A stretch of 51,648 nt of DNA from Phascolarctobacterium sp. (GTDB taxonomy: Bacteria; Bacillota; Negativicutes; Acidaminococcales; Acidaminococcaceae), in assembly GCA_017623055.1 (NCBI GenBank), contig JAGAPX010000001.1:1-51648 (forward strand), written 5' to 3'. The notes under the pieces were generated by a model. It saw only the letters and a list, made by a program, of their open reading frames with translations, made no database searches and was not told where the DNA came from. Positions 17,726 through 26,698 of the stretch are shown one piece after another; within the stretch, counting starts at the first letter, position 1; each line of letters opens with the position of its first letter. The position numbers and the translations under genes are program-made.

Positions 17726-19075
17726 CTATCCGATAAGAATATTTTCCGCAGGATGGCGGATTCTGTCAACCTTTTTGTTGAAGAAGGACATACTAAAGGT
17801 CAAGATGCCAATCCTGCCAATATACATAGTCGCAATTAAAATCAATTTGCACCAAGTGTTCCACTCCGTAGTTATACCCACGCCTAAACCAACAGTGCCA
17901 AAGGCAGAGATAAGTTCAAACAAAATCAATTGGTAGCTGTGACCACTGGTATCGAACACCAAAAGCATAAAGAAGGCAAGCACCAACCACAGCTGGGCAA
18001 GAACAAAGATAGCATAGCTTTTGCTGATGATATTGCCATCAATGCGACGTTTGAAAAGCAATACGTCCTTCTTACCACGCAAGAGCGCCAAAGTCGAAAG
18101 CATTAGCACCGTAAAGGTAGTAGTCTTGATACCGCCACCAGTTGAAGTTGAAGACGCACCGATGAACATCAAAATCATCATTAAAGTTAGGGATGCTCCG
18201 CTCAAAGCGCCAATATCTACGGTGTTAAAGCCTGCCGTGCGGGCAGTCACAGATTGAAAGGCAGAAGCAAGCCACTGCTCACCTACGGAAAGGGTACCAA
18301 TGGTAGCAGGGTTTTCCATTTCCAAAAGCCAGAACAGCACTGCCCCCACTACTAGCAAAATCGTATTAACGCTCAACACAATTTTGGTGTGTAAGGAAAA
18401 ATAACGCCACTTTCTCTTTTGCACCACGTCACCAATAACCGTAAAGCCAATACCGCCCAAGATTATCAGCACCATAAAGACAAGGTTCACCACCACGTTA
18501 CCCCTAAAGGCAGTCAGGCTGGCATAGTCACCCAATAGGTCAAAGCCTGCGTTACAAAATGCAGATATGGCGTGCCAGTAGCCCCAGTACAAAGCCTTGC
18601 CCCCCATTTCCAGCATTTCGTAAAAATAAAAGGCAAGTATGGTGCCAAAGATAAACTCAATAACCAAAGTGTACTTGATGATATCCAAGGCAATGCGTAC
18701 CACACCGGAAGGAGCATCTTGATTTAAAGATTCCTGAATCAAAAGCCTTTGACTGATATTGATACGCTTCCCCAAGCCTACGGCAAAAAGAGTAGTTATG
18801 GTCATCAAGCCCAAGCCACCAATTTGGATAAGAGTTATGAGCACCAGTTGTCCAAAGATTGTCAGGTCCTTGCCCGTATCAAGCACTGCCAAGCCTGTTA
18901 CGCAGGAAGCAGATGTTGCAGTGAACAGTGCGTCAATCACGGGCAACCATTTTCCGCTGGTGTTGGAGATGGGTAGCATCAAAAGCAATGTGCCAACTAA
19001 AATGATTGCCATAAAACTAAAGGCAATCAACGTGCTACGGTTCAAGCTATAAACTAAATGTAAGAGCCTTTGCAT
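17726..19075 (-). CDS. ktrB: Potassium transporter KtrB (TrkH family)
   Basis: 449 residues from the ATG at 19075, 6 nt after AGAGGTG; the in-frame GTG three codons earlier lies inside that SD. Multiple hydrophobic segments make the four-fold M1-P-M2 repeat. The first pore loop reads TATSASCVTGLAVLDTG, with the selectivity-filter Gly; others are SAFCNAGFDLLG, VTARTAGFNTVD and SAFGTVGLGVGIT. It is the membrane channel for K+ uptake (Na+-coupled in the Ktr family), paired with KtrA. First gene of its operon, with its own promoter. Confidence 0.95.
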   Translation of the reverse strand: MQRLLHLVYSLNRSTLIAFSFMAIILVGTLLLMLPISNTSGKWLPVIDALFTATSASCVTGLAVLDTGKDLTIFGQLVLITLIQIGGLGLMTITTLFAVGLGKRINISQRLLIQESLNQDAPSGVVRIALDIIKYTLVIEFIFGTILAFYFYEMLEMGGKALYWGYWHAISAFCNAGFDLLGDYASLTAFRGNVVVNLVFMVLIILGGIGFTVIGDVVQKRKWRYFSLHTKIVLSVNTILLVVGAVLFWLLEMENPATIGTLSVGEQWLASAFQSVTARTAGFNTVDIGALSGASLTLMMILMFIGASSTSTGGGIKTTTFTVLMLSTLALLRGKKDVLLFKRRIDGNIISKSYAIFVLAQLWLVLAFFMLLVFDTSGHSYQLILFELISAFGTVGLGVGITTEWNTWCKLILIATMYIGRIGILTFSMSFFNKKVDRIRHPAENILIG

Positions 19076-19125
19076 AGGCTTCACCTCTTAAAATTTCATC
19101 GAGCTAAAAATCTTTCATTGCCAAA

Positions 19126-19155
19126 ATTATACAAGACCACCACTTCAAGCGTCAA
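19126..19155 (-). promoter_or_regulatory. ktrBA operon promoter
   Basis: Minus strand: -35 TTGACG (19150-19155), 18-bp spacer, -10 TATAAT (19126-19131). The leader before ktrB is about 45 nt. Confidence 0.75.
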
Positions 19156-19195
19156 ATTCACTAGCAACATATAACAAAGAGTTCAAAAAGCAGAA

Positions 19196-19222
19196 AAAGT
19201 GCGAAGCAAAGCCTCGCACTTT
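19196..19222 (-). terminator. Terminator of ftsZ-nrdR
   Basis: Minus strand: AAAGTGCGAG, loop, CTTCGCACTTT, followed by TTCTGCTTTTT. It lies right behind the nrdR stop. Confidence 0.8.
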
Positions 19223-19224
19223 AA

Positions 19225-19707
19225 TCATTTGTTTTCAATTGGATTGTCCAGATTGTTCTTGTTCATAATTCTTTGCAGCTCTTGCATAAAATTATTTACG
19301 TCAGCGAACTGTCTGTAAACGGAAGCGAAACGCACGTAAGCGATTTGGTCAGTTTGTTCCAAATACTTCATAACGATTTCGCCAATCACAGCACTATCCA
19401 CTTCGGATTCGCCACGCATACGCAGTTCACGTTCAATCTTTTCAGCAATTTCTTGTACCTTTTCGTAGGCAATGGGACGTTTTTCAAAAGCCTTCAGCAA
19501 ACCACCCAACAGCTTTTTGTTGTCGAACAGTTCACGTCTGCCATCCTTTTTGCTTACAACCAAGGGAGTTTCTTCATATTTTTCGTAAGTGGTAAAACGT
19601 CTACCACATTCCGGACATTCACGACGACGACGGATGGAGCTGCCATCTTCTACAGAGCGGCTATCCACTACACGACTGTCACGATAGGAACAGAAAGGAC
19701 ATTTCAT
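19225..19707 (-). CDS. nrdR: Transcriptional repressor NrdR
   Basis: 160 residues. N-terminal zinc ribbon with ligands Cys3, Cys6, Cys31 and Cys34, and the Arg-rich DNA-contact stretch IRRRRECPECGRRFTTYE, followed by the ATP-cone domain (VVSKKDGRRELFDNKKL) that senses ATP/dATP. By family it represses ribonucleotide reductase genes when dATP is high; none of those genes is in the window. It lies 15 bp behind ftsZ and ahead of a terminator, so it is likely co-transcribed with ftsZ, which would link dNTP control to division (inference). Confidence 0.96.
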   Translation of the reverse strand: MKCPFCSYRDSRVVDSRSVEDGSSIRRRRECPECGRRFTTYEKYEETPLVVSKKDGRRELFDNKKLLGGLLKAFEKRPIAYEKVQEIAEKIERELRMRGESEVDSAVIGEIVMKYLEQTDQIAYVRFASVYRQFADVNNFMQELQRIMNKNNLDNPIENK

Positions 19708-19722
19708 ACTGCAAGTCCTCCC

Positions 19723-20829
19723 TTAGCCGCGCAGCCAAGGCGGAATTTCAGTATTGTCACGAGCAGGGAACGGTCTTACAGGAGAAGAAGGTCTTTCGGC
19801 AGTAGTTTCCGGATTTTGAATGGTAGGATTGTTATAGGCAGGGCGATAGCCAGTAGCTTTATTACCAGCAGGAACAGCAGGGTTTTCGCCTTTGAAACCA
19901 GTTGCAATAACGGTAATGCGGATTTCGTCTTCCAAGGATTCGTCAATTACTGCACCAAAGATGATGTTCGCATTGGGGTCAACAGCTTCGGTGATGATAT
20001 TGGATGCTTCGTTTACATCAAAGAGGGACAGGTCTTTGCCACCAGTAATGTTGAACAATACACCTTGCGCACCGTTGATGGAAGCTTCCAAAAGCGGGCT
20101 CTTAATTGCGGCTTCAGCAGCAGCCATAGCGCCGCCTTCACCTTTAGCAGTACCAATACCCATTAAAGCACTGCCTGCGTTGGACATAATAGTTCTTACG
20201 TCTGCAAAGTCAGCGTTGATGAAACCGGGAACGCTAATCATTTCGGAAATGCCTTGTACGCCTTGACGCAGTACATCGTCAGCAATGCGGAAAGCATCCA
20301 GCATAGAGGTTCTTCTATCAATAACTTGCAACAATCTATCATTAGGAATGGTGATGAGGGCATCAACTTTGGATTTCAAAGTTTCCAAACCGCTCAAAGC
20401 TTGGTTCATACGGCGTTTGCCTTCGAACATAAAGGGTTTGGTAACTACGCCAACAGTCAGCGCGCCAACTTCTTTAGCACATTCAGCAACTACGTGAGCA
20501 GCACCAGTACCGGTACCACCGCCCATACCAGCAGTTACGAATACCATATCCGCACCTTTCAGTACTTCCATGATTTGTTCGCGAGATTCTTCTGCAGCTT
20601 TTTCACCAATTTCAGGATTTGCGCCTGCGCCCAAACCTTTAGTAAGCTTTTCACCAATTTGGATGCTGGTTTCTGCCTTGGAAAGCATCAACGCTTGTGC
20701 GTCACAGTTAACCGCAATAAATTCTACACCTTTTACGCCAGCGGTAATCATACGGTTTACAGCGTTATTACCGCCACCACCAACACCGATAACTTTAATA
20801 TTAGCTAATGCTTCAAATTCTTCAAACAT
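19723..20829 (-). CDS. ftsZ: Cell division protein FtsZ
   Basis: 368 residues. Tubulin-like GTPase that forms the Z ring. The GTP-binding loop GGGTGTG is at residues 103-109; the T7 loop ([20 protein letters not shown]) carries the catalytic acidic residues. A short linker follows, then a canonical C-terminal tail EIPPWLRG that binds FtsZ partners. SD GGGGGA lies 8 nt before the ATG. ftsA does not precede it; instead there is a 186-bp AT-rich gap with a promoter, then ftsQ. Confidence 0.98.
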   Translation of the reverse strand: MFEEFEALANIKVIGVGGGGNNAVNRMITAGVKGVEFIAVNCDAQALMLSKAETSIQIGEKLTKGLGAGANPEIGEKAAEESREQIMEVLKGADMVFVTAGMGGGTGTGAAHVVAECAKEVGALTVGVVTKPFMFEGKRRMNQALSGLETLKSKVDALITIPNDRLLQVIDRRTSMLDAFRIADDVLRQGVQGISEMISVPGFINADFADVRTIMSNAGSALMGIGTAKGEGGAMAAAEAAIKSPLLEASINGAQGVLFNITGGKDLSLFDVNEASNIITEAVDPNANIIFGAVIDESLEDEIRITVIATGFKGENPAVPAGNKATGYRPAYNNPTIQNPETTAERPSSPVRPFPARDNTEIPPWLRG

Positions 20830-20933
20830 CTTACACGTTCCCCCTTAAAACTCCTGGGATTCAATTTATATTAACAAAATAAAAAATTCCTAAATTCTTA
20901 CATTCAACATTGCAATAAAAATTTCCTGCTAAT

Positions 20934-20962
20934 ATTTTAATCTTTTCTCAAGAAAAACTCAA
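20934..20962 (-). promoter_or_regulatory. Candidate ftsZ promoter
   Basis: Minus strand: -35 TTGAGT (20957-20962), 17-bp spacer, -10 TAAAAT (20934-20939). The predicted start near 20927 gives a ~98-nt leader. It would allow ftsZ-nrdR to be expressed apart from the upstream dcw genes. Confidence 0.6.
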
Positions 20963-21015
20963 GATTTAGAAATATTTACAGGAAAATTTTTCTGATAGCC
21001 ACCACATGTAGCTAT

Positions 21016-21804
21016 TCACTTTTTAGTATCCTCTGCCTTGTCTTTTAATCTAATGTAAGGCTTGGAATAAGTTAAGTCGATATATTCAGCGACAATTTTC
21101 TTGCCTTTAATCTCGTTAAAAACAGTCATAAAGAGTTCAGTTTTATTCTGCAATTCTTCAACGGGTCCAAGCAGTATGGGGAAACCCACCTTCAGCTGAA
21201 TCTTAACGTTTTTATCCTTATCAATGACGATTTGCACGAACTGATCCTGCGCCGCAAGGTCGATAGCGTTTAAGAAATCAAGCACCCTTAAAACGTCTTT
21301 GTTCTCTACCACATCACCAATATACAGGCTACCGCAGTCCTCCCCTGTCAGCATGGGAGCGTTGTCATCAGGAATACCACTGGTCACATCCATAACCGTG
21401 CCACAATAGCCAAGCTTAGCGTAACCTTGGTAAGCGTTTTCTACATATAAAGCAGGCTTCCGCTCTTGCACGTTGATGTGCAAAACACCGGGCCATTTGT
21501 ATTCTGCGTGAACAGTTTTAAAACGTACATCGTGACGAAGCGCTTCTTCAACCTTATCAGCATCCACGTTGAACATATTGAAAGGCTTTTGTGACCCAGC
21601 TAAGCGTAAAATTTCCTCTTCGTTTAATTGCTTAGTGCCGTGAATAGCAACACTACCACAAGCAAAATTAGGTCTGTGTAGATAGTGGTAGATACCAGCG
21701 AACACCGTAACAACCACTGCACAAATCATAAAAAGGCGTAGCATACGCAAGCGACGCTCTTTACGGCGTTGACGCAATTTTTCTCGCATTGTCATTTCTT
21801 GCAT
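21016..21804 (-). CDS. ftsQ: Cell division protein FtsQ/DivIB
   Basis: 262 residues. Basic cytoplasmic N-terminus (REKLRQRRKERRLRM), one membrane segment (about residues 24-42, LFMICAVVVTVFAGIYHYL), then a POTRA domain (CGSVAIHGTKQLNEEEIL, then WPGVLHINVQERKPALYVEN) and the FtsQ/DivIB beta domain. It is the bitopic scaffold that joins FtsL and FtsB/DivIC in the divisome. SD AAAGGGGG is 8 nt before the ATG. It stands where ftsQ normally stands, after ddl, but with neither murB nor ftsA beside it. Confidence 0.9.
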   Translation of the reverse strand: MQEMTMREKLRQRRKERRLRMLRLFMICAVVVTVFAGIYHYLHRPNFACGSVAIHGTKQLNEEEILRLAGSQKPFNMFNVDADKVEEALRHDVRFKTVHAEYKWPGVLHINVQERKPALYVENAYQGYAKLGYCGTVMDVTSGIPDDNAPMLTGEDCGSLYIGDVVENKDVLRVLDFLNAIDLAAQDQFVQIVIDKDKNVKIQLKVGFPILLGPVEELQNKTELFMTVFNEIKGKKIVAEYIDLTYSKPYIRLKDKAEDTKK

Positions 21805-21841
21805 AACGCTAACCCCCTTTCATTATGCACAATATAAGTAA

Positions 21842-21872
21842 GAAATAGTTAGAAGTGCCAGATAACTATTTC
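21842..21872 (-). promoter_or_regulatory. Perfect inverted repeat at the ddl stop
   Basis: GAAATAGTTA and TAACTATTTC, a perfect 10-bp stem with an 11-nt loop, contain the ddl stop codon. No T tract follows on the minus strand (TTACTTATATTG), so it is not a typical terminator. It could be an mRNA stability or processing hairpin between ddl and ftsQ. Confidence 0.6.
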
Positions 21873-22804
21873 GCGGTCAACAATATCATTTCGCACAAAG
21901 AAGCAAAGTCAATATCAATCGCAGCTGCCTCCTTCGGTACTAAACTTGTAGCAGTCATACCGGGAATGGTGTTTGCTTCCAAAACGTAACCAATGTTTTC
22001 CGCATCAAGCATTACGTCAATACGGGCAACGCCACTCAAACCAAGCACCTTGTAGGTTTCAACCGCCAAGCCTTGTACGTAGGCAGTAACTTCTTCGCTC
22101 AAAGGTGCAGGCACCAGATAATCAGTTGCACCCTTGGTGTATTTGGATTCAAAATCGTAGGAACCGGAGTGAGGAACAATCATTACGATGGGCAATGCTT
22201 TCAGTTCGCCATCTACTTCCATCACACCACAGGTAAGTTCCTTACCATTAATACATTCTTCAACTAAAACTAAATCACTGTATTTGAAAACATTTTCCAA
22301 AGCAGTCTTTACGTCAGCTTCGGACTTCACAATTTCTACGCCAATGCTAGAGCCTTGGTCAGCAGCCTTGATTACCACAGGCACACCAAAGGTAGCAATA
22401 ATTTCTTTTTCAATCATCTCTGCATCCTTATCGAAGCGTTTATTATACATCAAGGATTTAGGAGTGCTGATATTTGCAGAAATCAGGAAGCGTTTAGTAG
22501 CAATTTTATCCATTGCCACTGCGCTTGCCAGCACACCACTACCGGTGTAGGGCATTTTAATTGCTTCCAGCATACTTTGCAGTCGACCGTCTTCACCGTA
22601 CATACCATGCACAGCGTTGAATACAACCTTAGCATCTATTTCTTTTAATTGTTCTACTAATTTTTCGGGAACAAGCTCAACTTCCACGGCGTTGTAGCCT
22701 TTTTCACGCAGTGCTTCGGCAATGGCAGCACCAGTTCTACGAGACACCTCTGCTTCGGAGGAAGGGCCACCTAAAACAACTGCAACAACATCTTTTTTAT
22801 TCAT
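21866..22804 (-). CDS. ddl: D-alanine--D-alanine ligase
   Basis: 312 residues, typical. ATP-grasp enzyme making D-Ala-D-Ala for the peptidoglycan stem. N-terminal VVLGGPSSEAEVSRR; central KAADQGSSIGVEIVKS; and C-terminal SGVARIDVMLD and LEANTIPGMTATSLVPKEA, which hold the Mg and substrate ligands. It overlaps murC by 4 nt (ATGA), so translation is coupled. Cytoplasmic. Confidence 0.97.
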   Translation of the reverse strand: MNKKDVVAVVLGGPSSEAEVSRRTGAAIAEALREKGYNAVEVELVPEKLVEQLKEIDAKVVFNAVHGMYGEDGRLQSMLEAIKMPYTGSGVLASAVAMDKIATKRFLISANISTPKSLMYNKRFDKDAEMIEKEIIATFGVPVVIKAADQGSSIGVEIVKSEADVKTALENVFKYSDLVLVEECINGKELTCGVMEVDGELKALPIVMIVPHSGSYDFESKYTKGATDYLVPAPLSEEVTAYVQGLAVETYKVLGLSGVARIDVMLDAENIGYVLEANTIPGMTATSLVPKEAAAIDIDFASLCEMILLTAK

Positions 22805-24183
22805 TTATTTTTACGCTCCAATTCTCTAACCAGTTCTTCGCCAACTTTGAATACGTCGCCAGCGCCAATGGTCATGATTAAATCTCCTGCCTCCGCCTTA
22901 GCTTCCAAGTATTCTTCTGCTTTGGCAAGTCTGGGAATGTAGGTAACTTCTTTACCCAAAGCCTTACGCACGCCTTCAGCCAAAGCTTCGGAGGTAATTC
23001 CGGGAATAGGCGCTTCGCTGGCAGCATAAATATCTGTCAGAATAAGCTCGTCACAATCAGCAAAGCAGTTGCAGAATTCATTGAACAACAGCTTAGTACG
23101 GGTATAGCGATGGGGTTGGAACAAACACAGCAAACGCTTGGGTTGAGTTTGACGTGCTGCCTTCAAGGTTACTTCAATTTCCGTAGGGTGGTGAGCGTAA
23201 TCGTCAACTACCCACACGCCGTTAACCTTGCCTTTAGTTTCAAAACGACGTTTCGCACCGCCAAACTTCGCCAGGGAGGCAAGAATGCTTTCTTTCGCAA
23301 TACCCATCTCCCTTGCCGCAGCAAATGCACCAACGGAATTCAGTACATTGTGACGACCGGGAACGATAAGTCTAACATCAGTTACAAATTCATCTTTATA
23401 GTACAGCTTGTAGGTAGTGCCATCCACGCCGTAGTGAATATCCTTCGCCACGTAGTCAGCATCTCCCAAGCCGTAGGTAATAACTTCTTTATCAGTTTCC
23501 TGTGCCAGCGCTTTCACCTTTGCATTATCAACGCACAAGATTGCTTTGCCGCCTTCAACAAGATTACCTAAGAATTGCTTGAAGGCTTTATAAATATTTT
23601 CTTCGGTACCGTAATAATCAAGGTGGTCATCCTCGATATTGGTTACAAGTGCCAAGCAGGGATTCAGCTTGAGGAAGGAACCGTCACTTTCGTCAGCTTC
23701 TGCCACGATGAAGCGACCTGCGCCGTTACAAGCGTTACCGTTCAACGCACTTACTTCGCCACCAATGATAACGGTCGGGTCAGTGTTGCCCTCTACTGCA
23801 ATGCAGGCAATCATGGCGCTGGTAGTAGTCTTGCCGTGAGCACCTGCCACAGCCACACCGTCGCCTTTGTTAAAGATTGCTGCCAACACATCACTGCGAT
23901 GGTAAACAGGAATATTTTGCTCCTTGGCAGCCACAACCTCCGGGTTATCTGCCTTAATGGCAGTGGATACTACTACAGCCTCTGCATCGGCGTCGCTAAC
24001 CTGACAAGCGTCGTGACCCATAAATACCATAGCACCTTCACTTGCCAAACGTGCAGAAACACGCCCTGCATTTAAATCAGAACCGCTAACATTATAACCG
24101 CGTTTTATTAAAACATGGGCAATGGCGCTCATACCAGCGCCACCAATACCGATGAAATGAAAATTGCGCAATTTATCTAACAC
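22801..24183 (-). CDS. murC: UDP-N-acetylmuramate--L-alanine ligase
   Basis: 460 residues. Adds L-Ala to UDP-MurNAc. The N-terminal UDP-binding Rossmann loop is HFIGIGGAGMSAIAHVL; the P-loop is GAHGKTTTSAMIA; EADESDGSF and the catalytic DDYAHHPTEI of the Mur ligase core follow. The C-terminal domain ends normally. It lies 13 bp after murG and overlaps ddl. murB, often fused or adjacent to murC in other bacteria, is not here. Confidence 0.97.
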   Translation of the reverse strand: MLDKLRNFHFIGIGGAGMSAIAHVLIKRGYNVSGSDLNAGRVSARLASEGAMVFMGHDACQVSDADAEAVVVSTAIKADNPEVVAAKEQNIPVYHRSDVLAAIFNKGDGVAVAGAHGKTTTSAMIACIAVEGNTDPTVIIGGEVSALNGNACNGAGRFIVAEADESDGSFLKLNPCLALVTNIEDDHLDYYGTEENIYKAFKQFLGNLVEGGKAILCVDNAKVKALAQETDKEVITYGLGDADYVAKDIHYGVDGTTYKLYYKDEFVTDVRLIVPGRHNVLNSVGAFAAAREMGIAKESILASLAKFGGAKRRFETKGKVNGVWVVDDYAHHPTEIEVTLKAARQTQPKRLLCLFQPHRYTRTKLLFNEFCNCFADCDELILTDIYAASEAPIPGITSEALAEGVRKALGKEVTYIPRLAKAEEYLEAKAEAGDLIMTIGAGDVFKVGEELVRELERKNK

Positions 24184-24196
24184 AGGAGAACCTCCT

Positions 24197-25300
24197 CTAT
24201 TTTTTCAGCAGAGCTAACGCCTGCTTGGCAATGTCTTCTGCAGCTTGGGGTTTGCCCAATTTCTTCGCCGCTTCTGCCATTGCAGTTAATTCTTCTTCGT
24301 GCACCAAAAGATGCTCTATAGCTTCCAAAATCTTTTCGCCAGTCATTTCTTTATCAAGAATAACCTTTGCCGCACCGGCAGCCTCCACCGCACGAGCGTT
24401 GAACTCTTGGTGATTTGCAGTTGCGAAAGGATAAGGAATTAAAACAGAAGGAATACCTTTAGCAGTAATCTCTGCCAAACCAATAGCACCAGCACGGCAC
24501 ACAGCTAAATCTGCCGCCGCAAGGGCTACTGGCATATTGTGGAGATAGGGTTTGATAATAATATTATCTTCCACACCACCACGCTTGGTAATTTCTTCCA
24601 TATAATCTTCGTAGTTAACGTCGCCAGTTGCGTGCAATACCTGTACGTCGTGGCGACCGGACAGCGCCAACTCTGCTTCCAACATTGCCTTATTGATACT
24701 CTTGGCACCACGGCTCCCGCCAAAAACAAGCACTGTTTTCTTAGCAGGGTCTAAGCCCAGCTCTTCGTAAGCATCCGCACGTTTATTATTTAAAATTTCC
24801 GTACGGATGGGGTTGCCCGTATAAACGTATTCTGCATCACCACTAAAATACTTTCTGCCCTCTTGGTAGCCTAAGAAAACCTTTTTCACAAAGCGAGAGA
24901 GAATTTTATTAGTAACACCGGGCATGGCGTTCTGCTCTTGAATGCAGGCAGGAACGTTGTGAAGTGCAGCCATAAAGGTAATGGGCCCACACACAAAGCC
25001 ACCGGTACCAATTACCAAGTCAGGCTTCTCTTTTTTCAGAATGTTATAAGCATCCTTCAAACCGGTAAAGAGCTTGCCAAAGCTACGCAGGGTGTCCAAG
25101 CTCAAGCTACGTCTAAAGCCAGCCACCTCAATAAATTCCAAAGAATAACCGTAACGGGGAATAATATCTTTTTCTAAACCTTGCTGTGTACCGACAAAGA
25201 TTATCTCCGCTTCGGGGTGCAGCTTCTTAATTTCGTCTGCAATGGTCAAAGCAGGATAAATATGTCCGCCGGTACCACCACCGGAAAGAATAATTTTCAA
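24197..25300 (-). CDS. murG: UDP-GlcNAc:lipid I GlcNAc transferase
   Basis: 367 residues. GT-B glycosyltransferase that converts lipid I to lipid II on the inner face of the membrane. The glycine-rich loop SGGGTGGHIYPALTIADEI is at the N-terminus, a second one (VFGGSRGAKSIN) is central, and the donor site CRAGAIGLAEITAKGIPSVL is in the C-terminal half. It lies directly after murD (18 bp), with no ftsW between them. Confidence 0.97.
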   Translation of the reverse strand: MKIILSGGGTGGHIYPALTIADEIKKLHPEAEIIFVGTQQGLEKDIIPRYGYSLEFIEVAGFRRSLSLDTLRSFGKLFTGLKDAYNILKKEKPDLVIGTGGFVCGPITFMAALHNVPACIQEQNAMPGVTNKILSRFVKKVFLGYQEGRKYFSGDAEYVYTGNPIRTEILNNKRADAYEELGLDPAKKTVLVFGGSRGAKSINKAMLEAELALSGRHDVQVLHATGDVNYEDYMEEITKRGGVEDNIIIKPYLHNMPVALAAADLAVCRAGAIGLAEITAKGIPSVLIPYPFATANHQEFNARAVEAAGAAKVILDKEMTGEKILEAIEHLLVHEEELTAMAEAAKKLGKPQAAEDIAKQALALLKK

Positions 25301-25318
25301 GGGGAATACCTCCTCAAC

Positions 25319-26680
25319 TTAGCGCTTAGCAAGCTCCATCACTAAATCCTTGAAGCGTCGCCCGCGCTCGGGGTAATTTTTAAACATGTCATAAGACGAA
25401 CACGCCGGAGCAAGCACTACCACCTGGGGCTCCTTTGCCACAGCGTAAGCACGCTCTACCGCATCTTCAAAACTGCTGGCAATTTGGATATTTTCTACGC
25501 CACAAGCAAGAGCAGCAGCGTTGAAGCGCTCCTTAGCGTTACCCAAAAGAATGAGCAAATCGGTTTTTTCTTTTACGACCTGCATCATAGGCTCCAGCTC
25601 CGTCATCTTGTCGTAGCCACCAGCCAGCAAAATAACGTGTCCATTTTTAAAAGCTTGCAGTGCCTTAATGGCAGAATCCGTATTGGTAGCCTTGGAATCG
25701 TTGTAATACTTTACGCCCTTAATGGTGGTAACATATTCCAGACGATGTTCCACTGCTTTAAAGTTACGCAGCACCTCTGCCATATCTTCGACGGCAACTC
25801 CTGCGAAAAAGCCACAGGCAATGGCAGCCAAAATATTTTCTTCGTTATGACCGCCAAAAAGATGCACATCGTCTAAACCGCAAACGATTGCTTCTGTATC
25901 TTTCCATTTTATCACAAATTTATTGTCTTGTATAAAAACGCCTTGTTCTAACGGGAAAATTCTGCTAAAGAAGCAAATTTGTCCCTTACTTTCCTTAGCC
26001 CAAGAGCGTACTTCTTCATCGTCATAGTTAAGAACAGTCACTTGCCCTGCACTTTGCTTAGCAAAGATATTCTTCTTGGCAGCACCGTATGCTTCCATGG
26101 TGTAGTGACGTTCCAAATGGTCAGGAGTTAAATTCAAAACTACTGCAATATCAGGAGCAAAGCTTTGCACCTTTTCCAGTTGGAAGCTGGAAAGTTCTGC
26201 TGCCAGCCACGCATCATTAGTTAAAGGCTCTACCTCCTTGCTCAAGGCAAGTCCAATATTACCACCCACTGCGGAAGGCACGGGAAGCTTTTTAAACATC
26301 TCACCTACAATGCTAGTGGTAGTGGTCTTACCGTTGGTACCGGTAATGGCAGCAATGTGTCCGCCATAATTGCGGTAGGCAAGCTCCACCTCGCTGATTA
26401 CCTCCACCCCACTACGCTCTGCCAATAAGACATTTTCGTTGTCGCAGGCAACGCCCGGAGAAAGCACCAAAAGCCCGGCATTAGAGCCGAGCAATTTAGC
26501 AAAATTACCACAAACTAAACCGCCACCATGGGCAGCTAAAGCCTGCGCTAAACTATCTTCAATTTCACAATCAGTATCATTATATAAGAACACCTGCTGT
26601 CCGTGCTTGGCAAGCACTTCAGCAGCTCCACGCCCGCTAACGCCGGCGCCGTACACAATAACAGACTTTGTATCAGCCAC
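25319..26680 (-). CDS. murD: UDP-N-acetylmuramoylalanine--D-glutamate ligase
   Basis: 453 residues, starting at a GTG 8 nt after GGGGGC. Adds D-Glu to UDP-MurNAc-L-Ala. N-terminal VIVYGAGVSGRGAAEVLAK; P-loop ITGTNGKTTTTSIVGEM; then LNLTPDHLERH, YNDSKATNTDSAIKAL and LLAGGYDKM, all typical of MurD. It lies between mraY (18 bp) and murG (18 bp). Confidence 0.97.
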   Translation of the reverse strand: MADTKSVIVYGAGVSGRGAAEVLAKHGQQVFLYNDTDCEIEDSLAQALAAHGGGLVCGNFAKLLGSNAGLLVLSPGVACDNENVLLAERSGVEVISEVELAYRNYGGHIAAITGTNGKTTTTSIVGEMFKKLPVPSAVGGNIGLALSKEVEPLTNDAWLAAELSSFQLEKVQSFAPDIAVVLNLTPDHLERHYTMEAYGAAKKNIFAKQSAGQVTVLNYDDEEVRSWAKESKGQICFFSRIFPLEQGVFIQDNKFVIKWKDTEAIVCGLDDVHLFGGHNEENILAAIACGFFAGVAVEDMAEVLRNFKAVEHRLEYVTTIKGVKYYNDSKATNTDSAIKALQAFKNGHVILLAGGYDKMTELEPMMQVVKEKTDLLILLGNAKERFNAAALACGVENIQIASSFEDAVERAYAVAKEPQVVVLAPACSSYDMFKNYPERGRRFKDLVMELAKR

Positions 26681-26698
26681 GTTAATGAGCCCCCTAAA

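Noticed and set aside
20975-20991. TTTACAGGAAAATTTTT, shared exactly with the crp promoter region (minus strand, near 41722-41738)
   Set aside because: A 17-base AT-rich match in two intergenic regions on opposite strands; here it is not followed by a -10, so it is probably chance.
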